Assembly: GCF_023898315.1 (NCBI RefSeq) | Contig: NC_064619.1 | Location: 298,692,150-298,756,149, forward strand | DNA: 64,000 bases | Source of the DNA: Schistocerca nitens | Taxonomy: Eukaryota > Arthropoda > Insecta > Orthoptera > Acrididae | Direction: 5' to 3' | Shown here: positions 24,101 through 34,503 of the stretch, piece after piece | Layout: every line of letters begins with the position of its first letter | How positions within the stretch are numbered: position 1 is the first letter of the stretch | The notes under the pieces: generated by a model | The model's input: the letters and a program-made list of their open reading frames with translations, nothing else | What the model was told of the DNA's origin: nothing | Database searches by the model: none | Position numbers and translations under genes: made by a program

Positions 24101-24961
24101 TCCACCATGTGCAAAGGAAATGATTATGTCCAGTCGTAAGGAAGGTATGGATTTGACGTGCAGTGCTGTGACAGCAAAGGGAAGAGTATGTCAAGTCATG
24201 AGAATGGTACAGATATTTCTATTTCCAGAGCCACAGCCATCAGCAGGGTGTATTTTCGATACTTCGCTCATTGTCGAATGTCGTTCAACTCAGATTGCAG
24301 TCATAACATTTAGTTGTAAGTACAATGATAAAATATATATGTGACCAGTTTCCTAGGACGATTTCTAACTGTGGGTGCTTGGAATGCAGCGCCGGTAACG
24401 GAATGATTCACGTTTCCTGTTAATGGTAGAAACTGTCCGAATGGAGAGGCCTGTTGGAATGTAGGAATGTAGCTGATTTAACCGTATTGTCCCCTGGACA
24501 GTTGAATAGCGAACTAATACTTAGTATGTGTTGGGTAGCTTTTGTGATAAAGTGGAAATTTGATAAGACTCAATATGGACATGTGTTTGCACTTTGCCAT
24601 TATTCCCTCCCATATAAATTGTTTGTCTTCACATTTGACTTCTTTATTTAGTTGAGAGAAGATCAACTGTGGTGTGTGTGTCTAGCAGGTGGAAGACACG
24701 TTTACCAGTTCTCTAGACATGAGAAACACCTTGGTTGACTTTTTAAATTATAGGGGTGATTTGGAATCTGTTACATCAGCGACATCGGTATTTGCGAGTG
24801 CAAATATCATTTTCCTCTATTTGTTTCGAGTTTCATGTAAAGGTCTTCACAGATGGCATAAGTTTTTAATTACTCGGTGGTCTAGAGCACACTCCACCAC
24901 GCTAAAGTTTGGGGTTTGTGGAGAAATAATTTCCAGTCTATATCTTCAGAATTATGTTGTG
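21139..24961 (+). repeat. Long unclassified repeat, copy 1
   Basis: Apart from a SINE at 21508-21687, this block aligns in the same order and orientation with 28290-31497 followed by 42272-44275. Examples are GCTGAAAATATATTTC (21407; compare 27917), the ACTTGGATGGGTGT text at about 21990 and 29530, the CTGAGGGAC text near 23130 and 42340, and GTGTTGGGTAGCTTTTGTGA (24530; compare 44193). No reading frame is conserved between copies, so the repeat looks non-coding. Its class is unknown to me. Confidence 0.7.
21508..21687 (-). mobile_element. tRNA-derived SINE (minus strand)
   Basis: The block runs from GTTCACATGTGTGTGAAATC through ATGGGACTTAACTGC and a CA-rich stretch to a GACTCAAACCTCTGC segment, which on the minus strand is an RNA polymerase III B-box-like GAGGTTTGAGTC, and ends at GACTGCAGCGCTT. 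I recognise this as a common orthopteran SINE. It is absent from the paralogous site near 29240. Its A box is truncated or degraded. Confidence 0.7.
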
Positions 24962-26869
24962 CGAGCGATCGGTAGGTTACTGCTGTGTGCTTGATATCGA
25001 GAAGTACTGCGAAAATGGTATAATATTATGGCAAACCATGTGAAAATACATGTGTTCTTGTAATCCCAGAGTCTGGAGGTGGGTGTAGAAAAGCACGCAA
25101 GCAAGCAGGTCTGGACCAGAAACAGTAAAGCGTTTGTGCCGAGGGGGAATGAGCCCAAATTTGTAGAACAGTTCTGAGTGTTACTTTGGACTCCTGAGGG
25201 CGCTCTGGTCACCTGTCGGGAGTGGGTGACCGCCGACCCCACAGGGAAATATCTAGTGCTGTGAGGGGTATATGTGGAGCTGTCTGTCTTTGTGGTATAT
25301 GTAGGTATGATGTAACAGGGCTGATTTTGTATGGTGCAGGATGCGAATTGTGTGTTTACTACATCGACACAGTACACGGTGATAAACTGCTGGGTTGGAG
25401 ATCGGTTTCACGCTCTAATATTCAATCTCCTGTCCTCAGTGGGAGAGCAGTGTGATTGAGTAAGAGTCTTTCCGTGTTTGGCGATATGTAGGGTGATTTG
25501 CAAGGTTTGGTTGTCGATGCAATATGGCTATCACTATAAAATAGTTTTTTGCCGCCAAACGTCTCGTCTGCAGAAAGAAAAAGAAAAGTGGACGTTGCTT
25601 CCATACCGGCGACATCAGTAATTTGGTGGGTAAATTAGATAAGAGACAATCATAATCCCCCATTCATTTACAAGACATCCTTTGTGATTGGATATAGGAG
25701 TCTCTACATAGCAGTGAGAACGTTTGTGTATGTTGAAAGCAGGAAGGGTAACACATGATGGATGGGGTGCCATGTTAGGACCACAAGAAAGAACGAATTC
25801 GCATTTTCCTTGTCGTTTATTGATAGTGATGATGATTATAGTATAGGACTGAGGAGAATTGAGACATATAGCCAATGTGATTGTAGGCGCACCATAATTT
25901 TTTCGGGCACTGTACAGATATAAAAGATAACTGCACTGTTTGTGTAAAATGTGTATATGTTGCAGTGCAAAGTTACTGTGGCTTTTGTTGTGGCATGACG
26001 AGAGAAGATGAGTGTGTGTCCTATTGTGAGATACATATAGATTCAGCACATCGATAACTGTGAGGGTACGAGAGAGATTTTTTACGTGGAAAATTATGTG
26101 TGCTATAGATACTGAGATTTGTTCCAGAACCACAGCCGTCAAGAGGACACAATACCCGTACATCGATTGGTGTCAGACTGTAGCAGCAATCATAATATTT
26201 AATTGTAGTTACACTGGTAAATATGTTCCTGGCTTCCAATATTCTTGTGAGTCTTGTATGTATTTGATGATTTGTAGACAACTTTTGCAGGTTTAACTGT
26301 CAGTGAATTTAGCGATCTGTGCAAAATACTTTTACCGCTGAAAAACTCGTCTGCAGAAAACAATGGTGAATGATGCTCCCACTGGACCCGCACCACAGCT
26401 ATGCATCATCGCGCCAGCAAAAGTAAACACACGTGCACGCGGTCCAGATGAGGGCTTAGCGCATATTTAGATAGACATGTGACGTCAGTATAACACTCAA
26501 AGAACTTTCACATGCCGCTGGCAGTGGAGTGAGAGTTATGGCTCATGCTGGCTTGCATCCGGTCGTGGCTTGTGGCGGCATCAACACACACACGCCCTTG
26601 GAGCGTCTGTGTTCTGCATATAGGTCTTCACTCCCTTTGGGTCACGTCAGCAACAGTGCCTAGTTGAACATGTTTTTCGAGAGGAATCCCTCAGGTAGCA
26701 AGTATCAAAGGGATGTCGCCACCACATGCTTGCAGGACCTGAATGGGCATCTGTGTGTCACTTTGCGGAGGGTACTGGTGCATCCCGACTTCTGGGAGCA
26801 TGTGCGGTAGCCTCCTGTGCGATCTAGTGGACAGCGGGCGGCGGGCGATGGGCAACGCCTGTGTACGTT

Positions 26870-27076
26870 ACACAAAATTGTTAAGGCTTTCGTGGCCTCG
26901 GACGTTGGCGCGCCAGGTACATATAGTCTCCGCCCGCTAGCTCGGCTCCAGTTCACCACCGGCAATGGAGGGTGAAGCTTTGACAATTCCAGCCAATCGT
27001 GCTGGCGAAACGTCAGAAAAATCATTAGATGAACGTCGGCCGAAGAACCCGAGACAGAAGCCAATAGGCAGTTTGT
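26870..27076 (-). mobile_element. Penelope-type short insertion with 12-bp target duplication
   Basis: The insert is flanked by the 12-bp repeat CCTGTGTACGTT (26858-26869 and 27077-27088). The other inverted-repeat arm has the uninterrupted site at about 16078-16100 with a single copy (AACGTACACAGG on the plus strand), which proves the insertion and its borders. It shares its head (GACAAACTGCC on the minus strand) and tail with the inserts at 1169 and 39522. It also has a middle part with a hairpin CCAGC/GCTGG followed by CGAAAC. Confidence 0.85.
26980..27011 (+). ncRNA. Degenerate hammerhead-like core
   Basis: The plus strand reads TTGACAATTCCAGC, then a loop, then GCTGGCGAAAC. A 5-bp stem (26989-26993 with 27001-27005) is followed by the conserved CGAAA box. 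The upstream box TTGACAA differs from the hammerhead CTGANGA at the first position and at the essential G. By eye it is a relic of the type I hammerhead that some Penelope-like elements carry, probably inactive. No convincing stem I is seen. Confidence 0.35.
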
Positions 27077-28829
27077 CCTGTGTACGTTGTTTGCATTATT
27101 TAGCGAGCAGGTCCGTCGGCTGTGCTATGCGTTATTAGGACAGTTTACGAGTTGATTTCGTGTCTGCACACCAGTGTACTGCATTATTTAGTGTGTGTTT
27201 GCATGTCTATACTGAAATTATTTCGGTAATTTGGGAGTTGTTTGCATGTGTGCAGAGTGTTATTTAGGAGTAGTTTACGGGTCTGTGGGCTGTGTGGCGT
27301 GACCCCAAGCATGTCAGAGCGTGTGTTTTGCATCAGTGTGATAAATATACTATCTCAAATCCATCCCTAAATAAATTGTTCCGAAATAAATAAAGTACAC
27401 TTCTTCCTCTCTCCAGCAGCCCAGCACAGGCTGAGTCATTTTCCTGCCAATCCCTAGGGAGAGGTGGCGGTCAGGTGACTTAGGTTGGTGGAGGTAGCCC
27501 GAGTGACCTATCTTCCCGCCATTTTCTTAGGTTAGTAGAGGTGTGTTGCATTGTCATGATGGAATTTGAACTCCTCATCATTTTCTTGGGGAGGGGGGAA
27601 GGGGATTAGGTTAGTGGAGGTAGCCCAATTGACCTATCTTCCAGCCAAAATTCAAACTTCCCATCAAAAGCCGCCATGTTGGATGACGTCATCACATGAC
27701 GTCACAGCCGCTATCTTGGATGACGCCATCACCGCAATATTGGATAATATTCCTTTGGGTCCATACGAACTCTGTCGCACTACTGTGGAAACCTATGTAG
27801 TGTTTGGGTTAAAAAGAATCGACGTTTTATTTGGTATGCAAGGTAGCTCTTTTGTCACCTTACAAATTGTAGCCGTAGCTTATCGGAGAGAAACTTGCAG
27901 GGAGAATTTATGTCATGCGCTGAAAATATATTTCATACATTGGAATATTAACAGAGTTGCATTCCACATGGTAATAGGCCCGAAACTTCACAGCTATAGC
28001 ATTATAGCGTGTTTAAGTGCAGAATTCTGTAGCCCTTGGAATGTGTTCATGTACTACGACCATCTCTCTGTTTCCAGTACCTTCTTCGTATGGACACCAA
28101 AAACTGGAACAATACTTCAGAATTGTTAACACAAGTGATTTATGGAAAATGTTCCAAACTTCTTTTCCAAGTCAGTAACAGGGGTTACTCACGTAGAGCA
28201 AACTTTGTGGACACGCTTGCTTGACAGTTGTTGTGTGTGGAAGCGACTATGTTCGGCTCACGGAGTTAGTGCAGTGTGGTGGGTAATTGCACATGTCAAG
28301 GGCAGCTGCTATGCATTTGTCTGTTTCCTCACAAAATGTAGCATTTTCCATTGACGACAATCATTTTATAGGACTGTTGCGAACATAGCATAATTTCCGA
28401 ACTGTAATCTGATGTGAAGCGCCGGCGCTGTACACCTCCAGAAAGCTATATAGTGCAAGCATCGCAAAGAATATACGTTATTTCTTTGGTGTAGAAGGTA
28501 GTAGTTTTATCATCTTAAAGTTCCTCGCCATAGTGAGAAAGGTATACAACTTGTGGGGTAGATGGATGTAATTCGGTTAAGGAACGTGATATTAAGGCGA
28601 TATTTGCAACTCGCTCATACCGCTTCTAGATATTTTTCACGCTCAAAAACAATATTCGTAACGCATTCCACCTCAGTGCCATGTAGACAATTAACAGGAT
28701 TTCTGCGACATATCCACGGAGCTCTAGGTGAGGAAGGATATATTTCCACACGCGTAATAATCGGAAAACCACACTGTTTTAACATCATAGCGTGTTCAAG
28801 TACAGAACCCTGTAACCTTAGGAATGTGT

Positions 28830-29239
28830 TAACATCTTCAACTTTTGAGGTCCTGTCTTTCTCAGTTGCGTGTAATATAACGGTATATTGATAATTTTTA
28901 CTTTTTGGGCCTCCTGACAGTGCCAAGTGGCAATTATAACAAGAGGAATGGCACCAAATATGGAACAGAAACATAATGTGTAGAAAAACGTCCATTCAAC
29001 CTGTAAGTAGAATTTAAAATATTACTACATCATAACAAAAACCAACCACCAGAACTGTTTGTAACCTCTAGGTACATCGCCCCAAAATGTAAACTAAATA
29101 GTAAAAATGTGAACATATTCCAGGGCACTGAAGATGCCTTGCAGAGAATGAAGGCGAAACGGGTATGGCACGAAAATTGTGTTTCATTCAGTTGTAGTCA
29201 GACGGTCTAAAAAGTAAAAATTATCAATATACCGATATA
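28830..29239 (+). mobile_element. Penelope-type insertion (pLTR-like) with 12-bp target duplication
   Basis: The 410-bp insert is flanked by TTAGGAATGTGT (28818-28829 and 29240-29251); the paralogous site near 21692-21715 lacks it. Inside, a perfect 26-bp inverted repeat (28881-28906 and 29209-29234, starting CGGTATATTGATAA) brackets a 300-bp segment holding a hammerhead-like core at 29128-29160. No ORF is present. The arrangement resembles the pseudo-LTR of Penelope-like elements. The family differs from the palindromic inserts at 1169, 26870 and 39522. Confidence 0.7.
29128..29160 (+). ncRNA. Hammerhead ribozyme-like core
   Basis: CTGAAGA (29128-29134) fits the CUGANGA box. After one extra T comes a perfect 5-bp stem, GCCTT (29136-29140) with AAGGC (29151-29155), and then GAAAC (29156-29160). 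Those are the conserved parts of a type I hammerhead, as reported in Penelope-like elements. Against activity, there is an extra base between box and stem II, and I find only 2 bp of plausible stem I next to the expected cleavage site. It could equally be a conserved structural motif of the element. Confidence 0.45.
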
Positions 29240-29654
29240 TTAGGAATGTGTGTTTACATTCTAATACCATTTCTCTCTTTCCAATACCTTCTTGGTACGA
29301 ACCCCAGTCACTAAAACAAAACTCAGGAATTGATAAGTGATTTATGTGAAATGTTTCAAACTCTGTCTGTCTGGATCCCCATCATGCATAAACCACATGT
29401 TTCTTCTTCTCCTTAACCGTCTGTTATTTCACCACCAAACTGTCAAATGTTATGGGCTCATATGTGTTATACACCAATAAGGAGTGCTCACCTCCTTCGT
29501 AAGCACGCATCTAGAGAGATCATCTGTACTTGGATGGGTGTCGTAAGTAAAAATGGTATGGAAAGGTCTTCACTGAATGGTAGTGACGATTCTGGGAAGA
29601 GAATGCCGGTCTGTATCACTAATGTCGGTCGGCTGTGCCAGTGTGGAACACATA

Positions 29655-30886
29655 AGAGGGGCCTTTGAAAATTCCGTGCAAAGTCCGAGAGACGGCACCA
29701 CCGGCGCGTATCGAGGTCGTGTTAAGTCACTAGCATCTTTGGAAAGAACGCACACCAAGTTTCACCCATATTGGTCTATTTCTTTGTGTTTGGCATTCGT
29801 GTGAATCAAGGCAGTCGAGTGATTGTCAAAAAATGGACGAAGAAGACTTTCGTTTGGTGATTAAAAATTACTTTATGAAAGGCAAAAAGCCTCAGGAGAC
29901 TAAAGAGAAGCTTAATAAACATTACGGTGACTCTGACCCTTCGATTAGAACAGTTTATAAGTAGTTTCAAAATTTTTGATGCTGAACGTTCTGGACGTCC
30001 TGTGGTTATGACTCCATAAATCATTGATAAAATCCATGATATGGTGATGGATGACAGGAGAGTTAAGGTGTGTGAGATTGCTAGAGTTGTGGGTATCTCG
30101 AATGAACATGAGAAAGCTACCACAAGATGGGTTCCGCGATTGCTCACGCTTGACCAAACACAGAATCGTGTGAAGTGTTGCAAAGATGGTTTGCGGCTGT
30201 TCAGGAAGAATCCTCAGGTCTTTAAGCGTCGTTTCGTCACTGTGGATGAAACATGGATACATTTCTATACTCCCGAGACCAAACAACAATATAAACAATG
30301 GGTTACCAAGGGAGAATCTGCACCAAAAACGTCGAAGACCAGTACTTCGGCCGGAAAGGTTATGGCGTCTGTCTTTTGGGATTCGCAAGGGATATTCCTC
30401 ATCGACTATCTGGAAAAGGGTAAAACTATTACTGGTGCATATTAATCATCGTTATGGACAGTCTGAAAACCGAGATGCAAGAAAAACTGCGGCGATTGGA
30501 CCGCAAAACAGACCTTTTCCATCACAACAGTGCACCAGCACACACCTGAACAGTTGTGGTCGCAAAATTAATGGAAATAGGCTTCCAACTCGTTTCACAT
30601 CCACCCTATTCTCCAGACTTGGCTCCCTCGGACTACTATTTGTTCCCCAATTTGAAGAAATGGCTGGTGGGACAAAAATTTTATTCAAACGAGGAGGTGA
30701 TTGCAGGAACTAATAGCTATTTTGCAGACTTGGACAATTCCTATTATTCGGAAGGGGTCAACAAATTAGAACAGCGTGGGACGAAGTGTATAAGTCTAAA
30801 AGGAGACTATGACAAAAAATGAAAAAGGTTTACCCCAAACACGTAAGTAGTTTTTATTTTTGCACGGACTTTTCAAACGTCCCTCA
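29655..30886 (+). mobile_element. mariner transposon (dead)
   Basis: The element lies between TA dinucleotides (29653-29654 and 30887-30888). Its inverted ends are AGAGGGGCCTTTGAAAATTC on the left and, reversed, TGAGGGACGTTTGAAAAGTC on the right. Length 1232 bp is typical of mariner. It is absent from repeat copy 1 and therefore inserted after the duplication. Confidence 0.92.
29833..30822 (+). pseudogene. mariner transposase pseudogene
   Basis: It starts MDEEDFRLVIKNYFMKGKK and ends near KGDYDKK. The N-terminal helix-turn-helix region has a stop and frameshift near 29962-29985. The middle is open (30041-30445) and includes VTVDETWIHFYTPETKQQ (first catalytic Asp) and the frame-3 segment FHHNSAPAHT, where the second catalytic Asp is Asn. 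PYSPDLAPSDYYLFPNLKKW keeps the third Asp of the DD34D triad. A frameshift at about 30440 separates the halves. The length of about 330 codons fits mariner. The enzyme is inactive through the Asn substitution and the frame breaks. Confidence 0.9.
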
Positions 30887-32259
30887 TATTACGCTCTTTC
30901 GAAAGTAGAATATCGGAGTGTATTGATTACCTCTTCTAATTTCCGTATGTTGCAGGTCTTCCACATTTTGTCAACAAGAAACATCACTTCTGTCTCTTTC
31001 TACCGTCCGATGTGTGTTGTGGGAGCAGCTTACGTTACACTGTGGGATATCCAGCTTTCTGTGATACCCAACGGATCACAACTTGCTGTTGTCGGTTTAG
31101 CACCTGACACAGACCTCGAATTCATGGTAGAAAAGAAAACAAAATGTTTGGCGCTGTACACAGCTATTGTCACACACTGCTTGGCTGTGTTACAGGGAAA
31201 AGACAATCTACGAAACTTCTTCCAGTACATGCAATGGAACTTTACATGAGTGTGCGGGAGTGACTTCGATCACTCGCCAACTGCTCCATTGAAGCAACAC
31301 GTGTGTATTTAATGGGATCACGATGTATGCTCGATACCAATATGCAGAGTGTATGTTTCCGATATATCGGAAGAGAGAGACACAATATAATCCTATAGTG
31401 TTCTCTACCAGGCGACGTTAGCGAAGTGCTATTATAGCACATAGTATGGAGCTTAAAAGTTTGTTTGCATTTAATTCGTTATTTTTCTCTGTCGGATTGT
31501 GGGGTGGCAGGTGGATTTTATGTTGCTATTTAAAATGTTTGGTTTGTAATGTAGAAAAGATGCATTCCTTCCCGTTTTAACCATATGTGGGGCGGCTGGT
31601 GGGAATTAATTGTTATATAAATGTTCCCATTATTTATGCTGTCTTTTGCCATTCTCAACACTGGCTCTCTAACTACAATATTGGCAACCAGAAAGTGATT
31701 AGCAAAACGTGAAGCCTGTAATTAGAATTCCTAGTGCCCACTTCATCTGAGAAATACACTTCGAGCTACAGCTTAAAGCTCTGAGGAATTAGGAAATTGT
31801 CTGGGAGTCATAATCAAAAACGATCGTGAAAAAAAAAAGTTCTCTATTTTCTGAAAGTCACAGATGAAAAAAAAAAAAAAAAAAGAATCCACACAATCTG
31901 ACTAACAGAGCAGTTCAGAGTCTAATGCGCTGATGCAACTATAACTGTCCAAATTAAATGTTTAAGTGAATGCTCGCCATAATTTGACGATAATGTTCAT
32001 CAAACGCCACGCTAAATAATGGTAGAATGTCTGTCCCGCGGCGGCACGTGAAAATACGACATACGCAAACTGAAGATATATCATTAAAGTTATCCCAGAA
32101 TTAACACTTCTCTCAAAAATGATTTCATGGTTACGCATATCCCGAGTAACTTAATACGGCATCCCAGGCTGTTTATAGCAATGATACCGACGCGACGCGA
32201 CTCCCGACACAGGTGGTGTGCTATTCAGCGTCTGGAGAGAACTGGGGCCTTTTTTCCTC

Positions 32260-33952
32260 TTTTTTTTCACTTTTCATTTCCTTCTCAGATGGAGAAGGGC
32301 GGGCTGTTGTAGAGTGTGCGTTGAGCTCTTTGCAGCCTTGGGGTAAAGTTTATTCTGCTGTGGCACTCTTTATTTCTCTCGCTGGGGTGCAAAAAAAGGG
32401 GGGGGGGGTTTCTCCCAATTGGAAATTTATTTGCAGGAGTTTGTTGGGGACAGTTCCGGTATTTATCTTAGCGGCCAAGGAAAACCTGCAAAACCCGGCC
32501 AGAACTGCTTGTTATGGCTTGCCTTCTCTTTATTTGTCGTGTTGCCAGCGTTGGCCCTGGCGTTCACGGCGGGCAAGGGCGGCTTCGCGTCTTCTGACAC
32601 GCTCCTCTTGCTCCTCTTGCTTTCTTCTGTACTGCTCTTCTCGGGCTTCCGCCTTTCTTCTTATGAGCTCCTTGCTTTGCAGGAAGCTCATTTGGTGTTC
32701 ATCTCGGTCGGCCAAGTTTGGGTTGGTGACGTCCAGGATTTCGTTGTCCACAAGGGCGTCCCAGTGATTGACGAACTCCTTGGTTTGGACGCTTGAGTCC
32801 TGACGTGCTGCCGGTGCTCCCTTGCCTTCTAACGAGGCCTGTGTGGCTCGACTGATGGTCATCTTCTTCGGCCAGGCCGTTTGTGTGGCTTGGTCACGAC
32901 TGGGGTGTGCTGCTTCTGTTGCCGGCCCGTCGTCTTTGTGCTGCTCATCCGTCTGCAGCGCCTGCGTCTCCTTGTTGGTTGTGCGGCGGAGGTATTAACG
33001 GAGAGTGAGGCAGGCGGCCTCCATCTCTGCATGGAGAACCATGCGGAATCTTGTTTCCGCCTCCTGGAGGGCCGAGTCGATGTCGGGACCAGCTGTCGCC
33101 GCCGTCTTCCCACACGCTGCGTCGCGCCGCCGCCCCCCTCCACCGCCTTGGCCACTGGCGGCGGGGGAAGGCGGCCGCACGTGAGCGGTGGCCGTCGTCG
33201 CCTCTCCTCCGGGTGCCGCCGTTGTTCCCGCGGCGTTGCCTCCTCCTCTCGCTGTTGCCTCTTTCCCTGCGTTGCTCGCAGCAGCTGCAGGACGTTGCCA
33301 TCTCCTTCTTCTGCGGCGTCGCCTCTTTGCCTGGGGCGCCGTTTCCTGTGCTGTGGCGGGATTTCGGCCGTTGAAGGCCTGGCATCCGCGCCATTTAGCA
33401 ACGTGCTCACCGCCGCAGCGGGCGCACGTCGGTTGGACGTCTTTGGTGCTGGTACAGGAGCGGGTGTCATGGTGACGTCCGCACTTGACGCACCTGGCGG
33501 CGTTACGGCAGTGCTTTGCCACATGCCCTTCCTCCTGGCACTTGAAGCACTGTGGCTTAGTGTCCAGGTGGGGGGGGGGGGGGGGGGAGAGTCTCCGGCT
33601 GCACGTGAAAGCCCAAGAGCTTCCGGATTTCGAGAATGTCCCCGCCGTTGTCTGCCGCTGGTGTGGCGACAATAAACAGCGGCGGTTTCTTCTTATTGGT
33701 TTTGTTGTGCAACCTGACGGTTGCCTCAACAAAACCTTGGCGGCGCAGTCCTTCTTTCACTGCTCGCTCCGTGAGAATCCAAGGCAGTCCCCTCAGGAGT
33801 GCCTTGGTGACTTCTTTGCAACGAGTCTTCTGACCCATCGCTCCTCTTTCCGGGGCGTCCACTGTGTGAGCGGCCACAAGGGCCTTCAGGGCCCTGTAGT
33901 CGTCCCAGTTTGCGGCCTGGAGCTTGATGGTGGCGTCGGAGTCGACGGACTC
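32260..33952 (-). mobile_element. LINE fragment with ORF1 only, inserted in the LTR
   Basis: The minus-strand 3' end is an A-rich tail (the plus strand starts TTTTTTTTCAC at 32260), preceded by about 270 bases of 3' UTR and a gag-like ORF1. The 5' end is truncated inside ORF1. No endonuclease or reverse transcriptase lies between ORF1 and the tail, so this is either an internally deleted copy or a non-autonomous ORF1-only element. GC content is much higher than in the flanking LTR. Confidence 0.8.
32530..33952 (-). pseudogene. Jockey-type ORF1 (gag-like) with three CCHC zinc knuckles
   Basis: Domains in order: a PRE_C2HC-like region (TKALLRGLPWILTERAVKEG, then PPLFIVATPAADN and EIRKLLGFHVQPE), and then three zinc knuckles, CFKCQEEGHVAKHC, CVKCGRHHDTRSC and CARCGGEHVAKWRGC. 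A low-complexity Arg/Ala/Gly-rich region and a C-terminal Glu/Arg-rich helical end (KELIRRKAEAREEQYRRKQE) follow, stopping at 32530. Such ORF1 proteins bind the LINE RNA. A poly-G tract (33571-33587) causes one frameshift, and at least one more occurs before 32862. The start is lost to 5' truncation. Confidence 0.8.
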
Positions 33953-34503
33953 AATATTTCGGGCGAGAGAATTAATTTAATTACACTATACGCAGTAGAA
34001 GTTTTGTAGTTATTCAGTTGAAACTTCTCACATCTTTATGATTATAGCGGATCTCCATTCTACTTAAACTTAAACATCCTAGCCTTATTTATTATCCTAC
34101 TTAATCTATCTTGCTTCCTTAATTTTTAAGACAAAAACCAGAAAATCATGAATTTCCACTAAAATTTTAATTGGTGAAATCCAAAGTACTGTTTCTATTA
34201 AATTATTATGAAAAAGGAATCTAAATATAAATTTTTAAGTCTCTAGCTCTTTTCTGTTGCGCCAATGATTTTTACAGAAAAACGTCCAAATTTCGAAAAT
34301 GGTTAAAGTTATCGAACTGATATTCAACACATATTAATTTAGTATTAGTCCTGACATGCTAGAAACGTTTTAGGTTATTTACTTGATTTTTAAAAGTATT
34401 GCGCAGCATTTATGACGTCAGAGCAAGTTACAGCGGACTGGCTGGCACACAATGGAAAGACTGATATGAATTTACTACAGCGTGAGTAGGCTGCTTCCCT
34501 ACA

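Larger units (their letters stand above)
24962..27775 (+). repeat. Right arm of the large inverted repeat
   Basis: This arm is the reverse complement partner of 14640-18212 and directly continues repeat copy 1 on its left. It contains one Penelope-type insertion (26870-27076) that the left arm lacks. The end 27440-27775 holds GC-rich GATGGCGG-like text, matching 14690-15000 in inverse. Several open stretches (for example 25615-26163 minus and 27566-28129 plus) have no recognisable domain and are not conserved between arms, so I do not call genes. Confidence 0.8.
27776..31497 (+). repeat. Long unclassified repeat, copy 2 (first part)
   Basis: The block continues directly from the right inverted-repeat arm and parallels copy 1 from about 19500 and 21139. 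It is interrupted by a Penelope-type insert (28830-29239) and a mariner (29655-30886). Near 27830-28020 and 28490-28800 it contains two internal versions of the text seen once near 21310-21500. It ends at the LTR retrotransposon, beyond which it resumes at 42272. No gene is recognised. Confidence 0.65.
31498..34503 (-). repeat. 3' LTR (left), carrying a LINE insertion
   Basis: On the plus strand the LTR begins TGTGGGGTGGCAGG and ends CTTCCCTACA. It aligns with 40701-42267 at high identity over 31498-32259 and 33953-34503; the interior 32260-33952 is a LINE fragment. Relative to the right LTR, 217 bases (41460-41676) are missing at the insertion and about 37 more just beyond (around 41720-41770). 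It is followed on the sense side by a purine-rich AGAGGGTGA, a plausible polypurine tract at 34504-34512. Confidence 0.9.

Noticed and set aside
25615..26163. Open stretch of 182 codons, minus strand
   Set aside because: It lies in the inverted-repeat arm, and the matching frame in the other arm is broken. No domain was recognised.
27566..28129. Open stretch of 187 codons, plus strand
   Set aside because: It spans the end of the repeat arm and the next repeat block. Frame not conserved in copy 1 and no motif found.
12000..31000. Possible CRISPR-like or satellite array
   Set aside because: The repeats are long, irregular and few, with no regular short repeat-spacer structure. CRISPR is not expected in an animal genome.
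32881..33675. Open stretch of 264 codons, plus strand
   Set aside because: It is antisense to the zinc-knuckle ORF1 in GC-rich DNA, and its composition (Arg/Cys/Ser-rich) is that of an antisense shadow.
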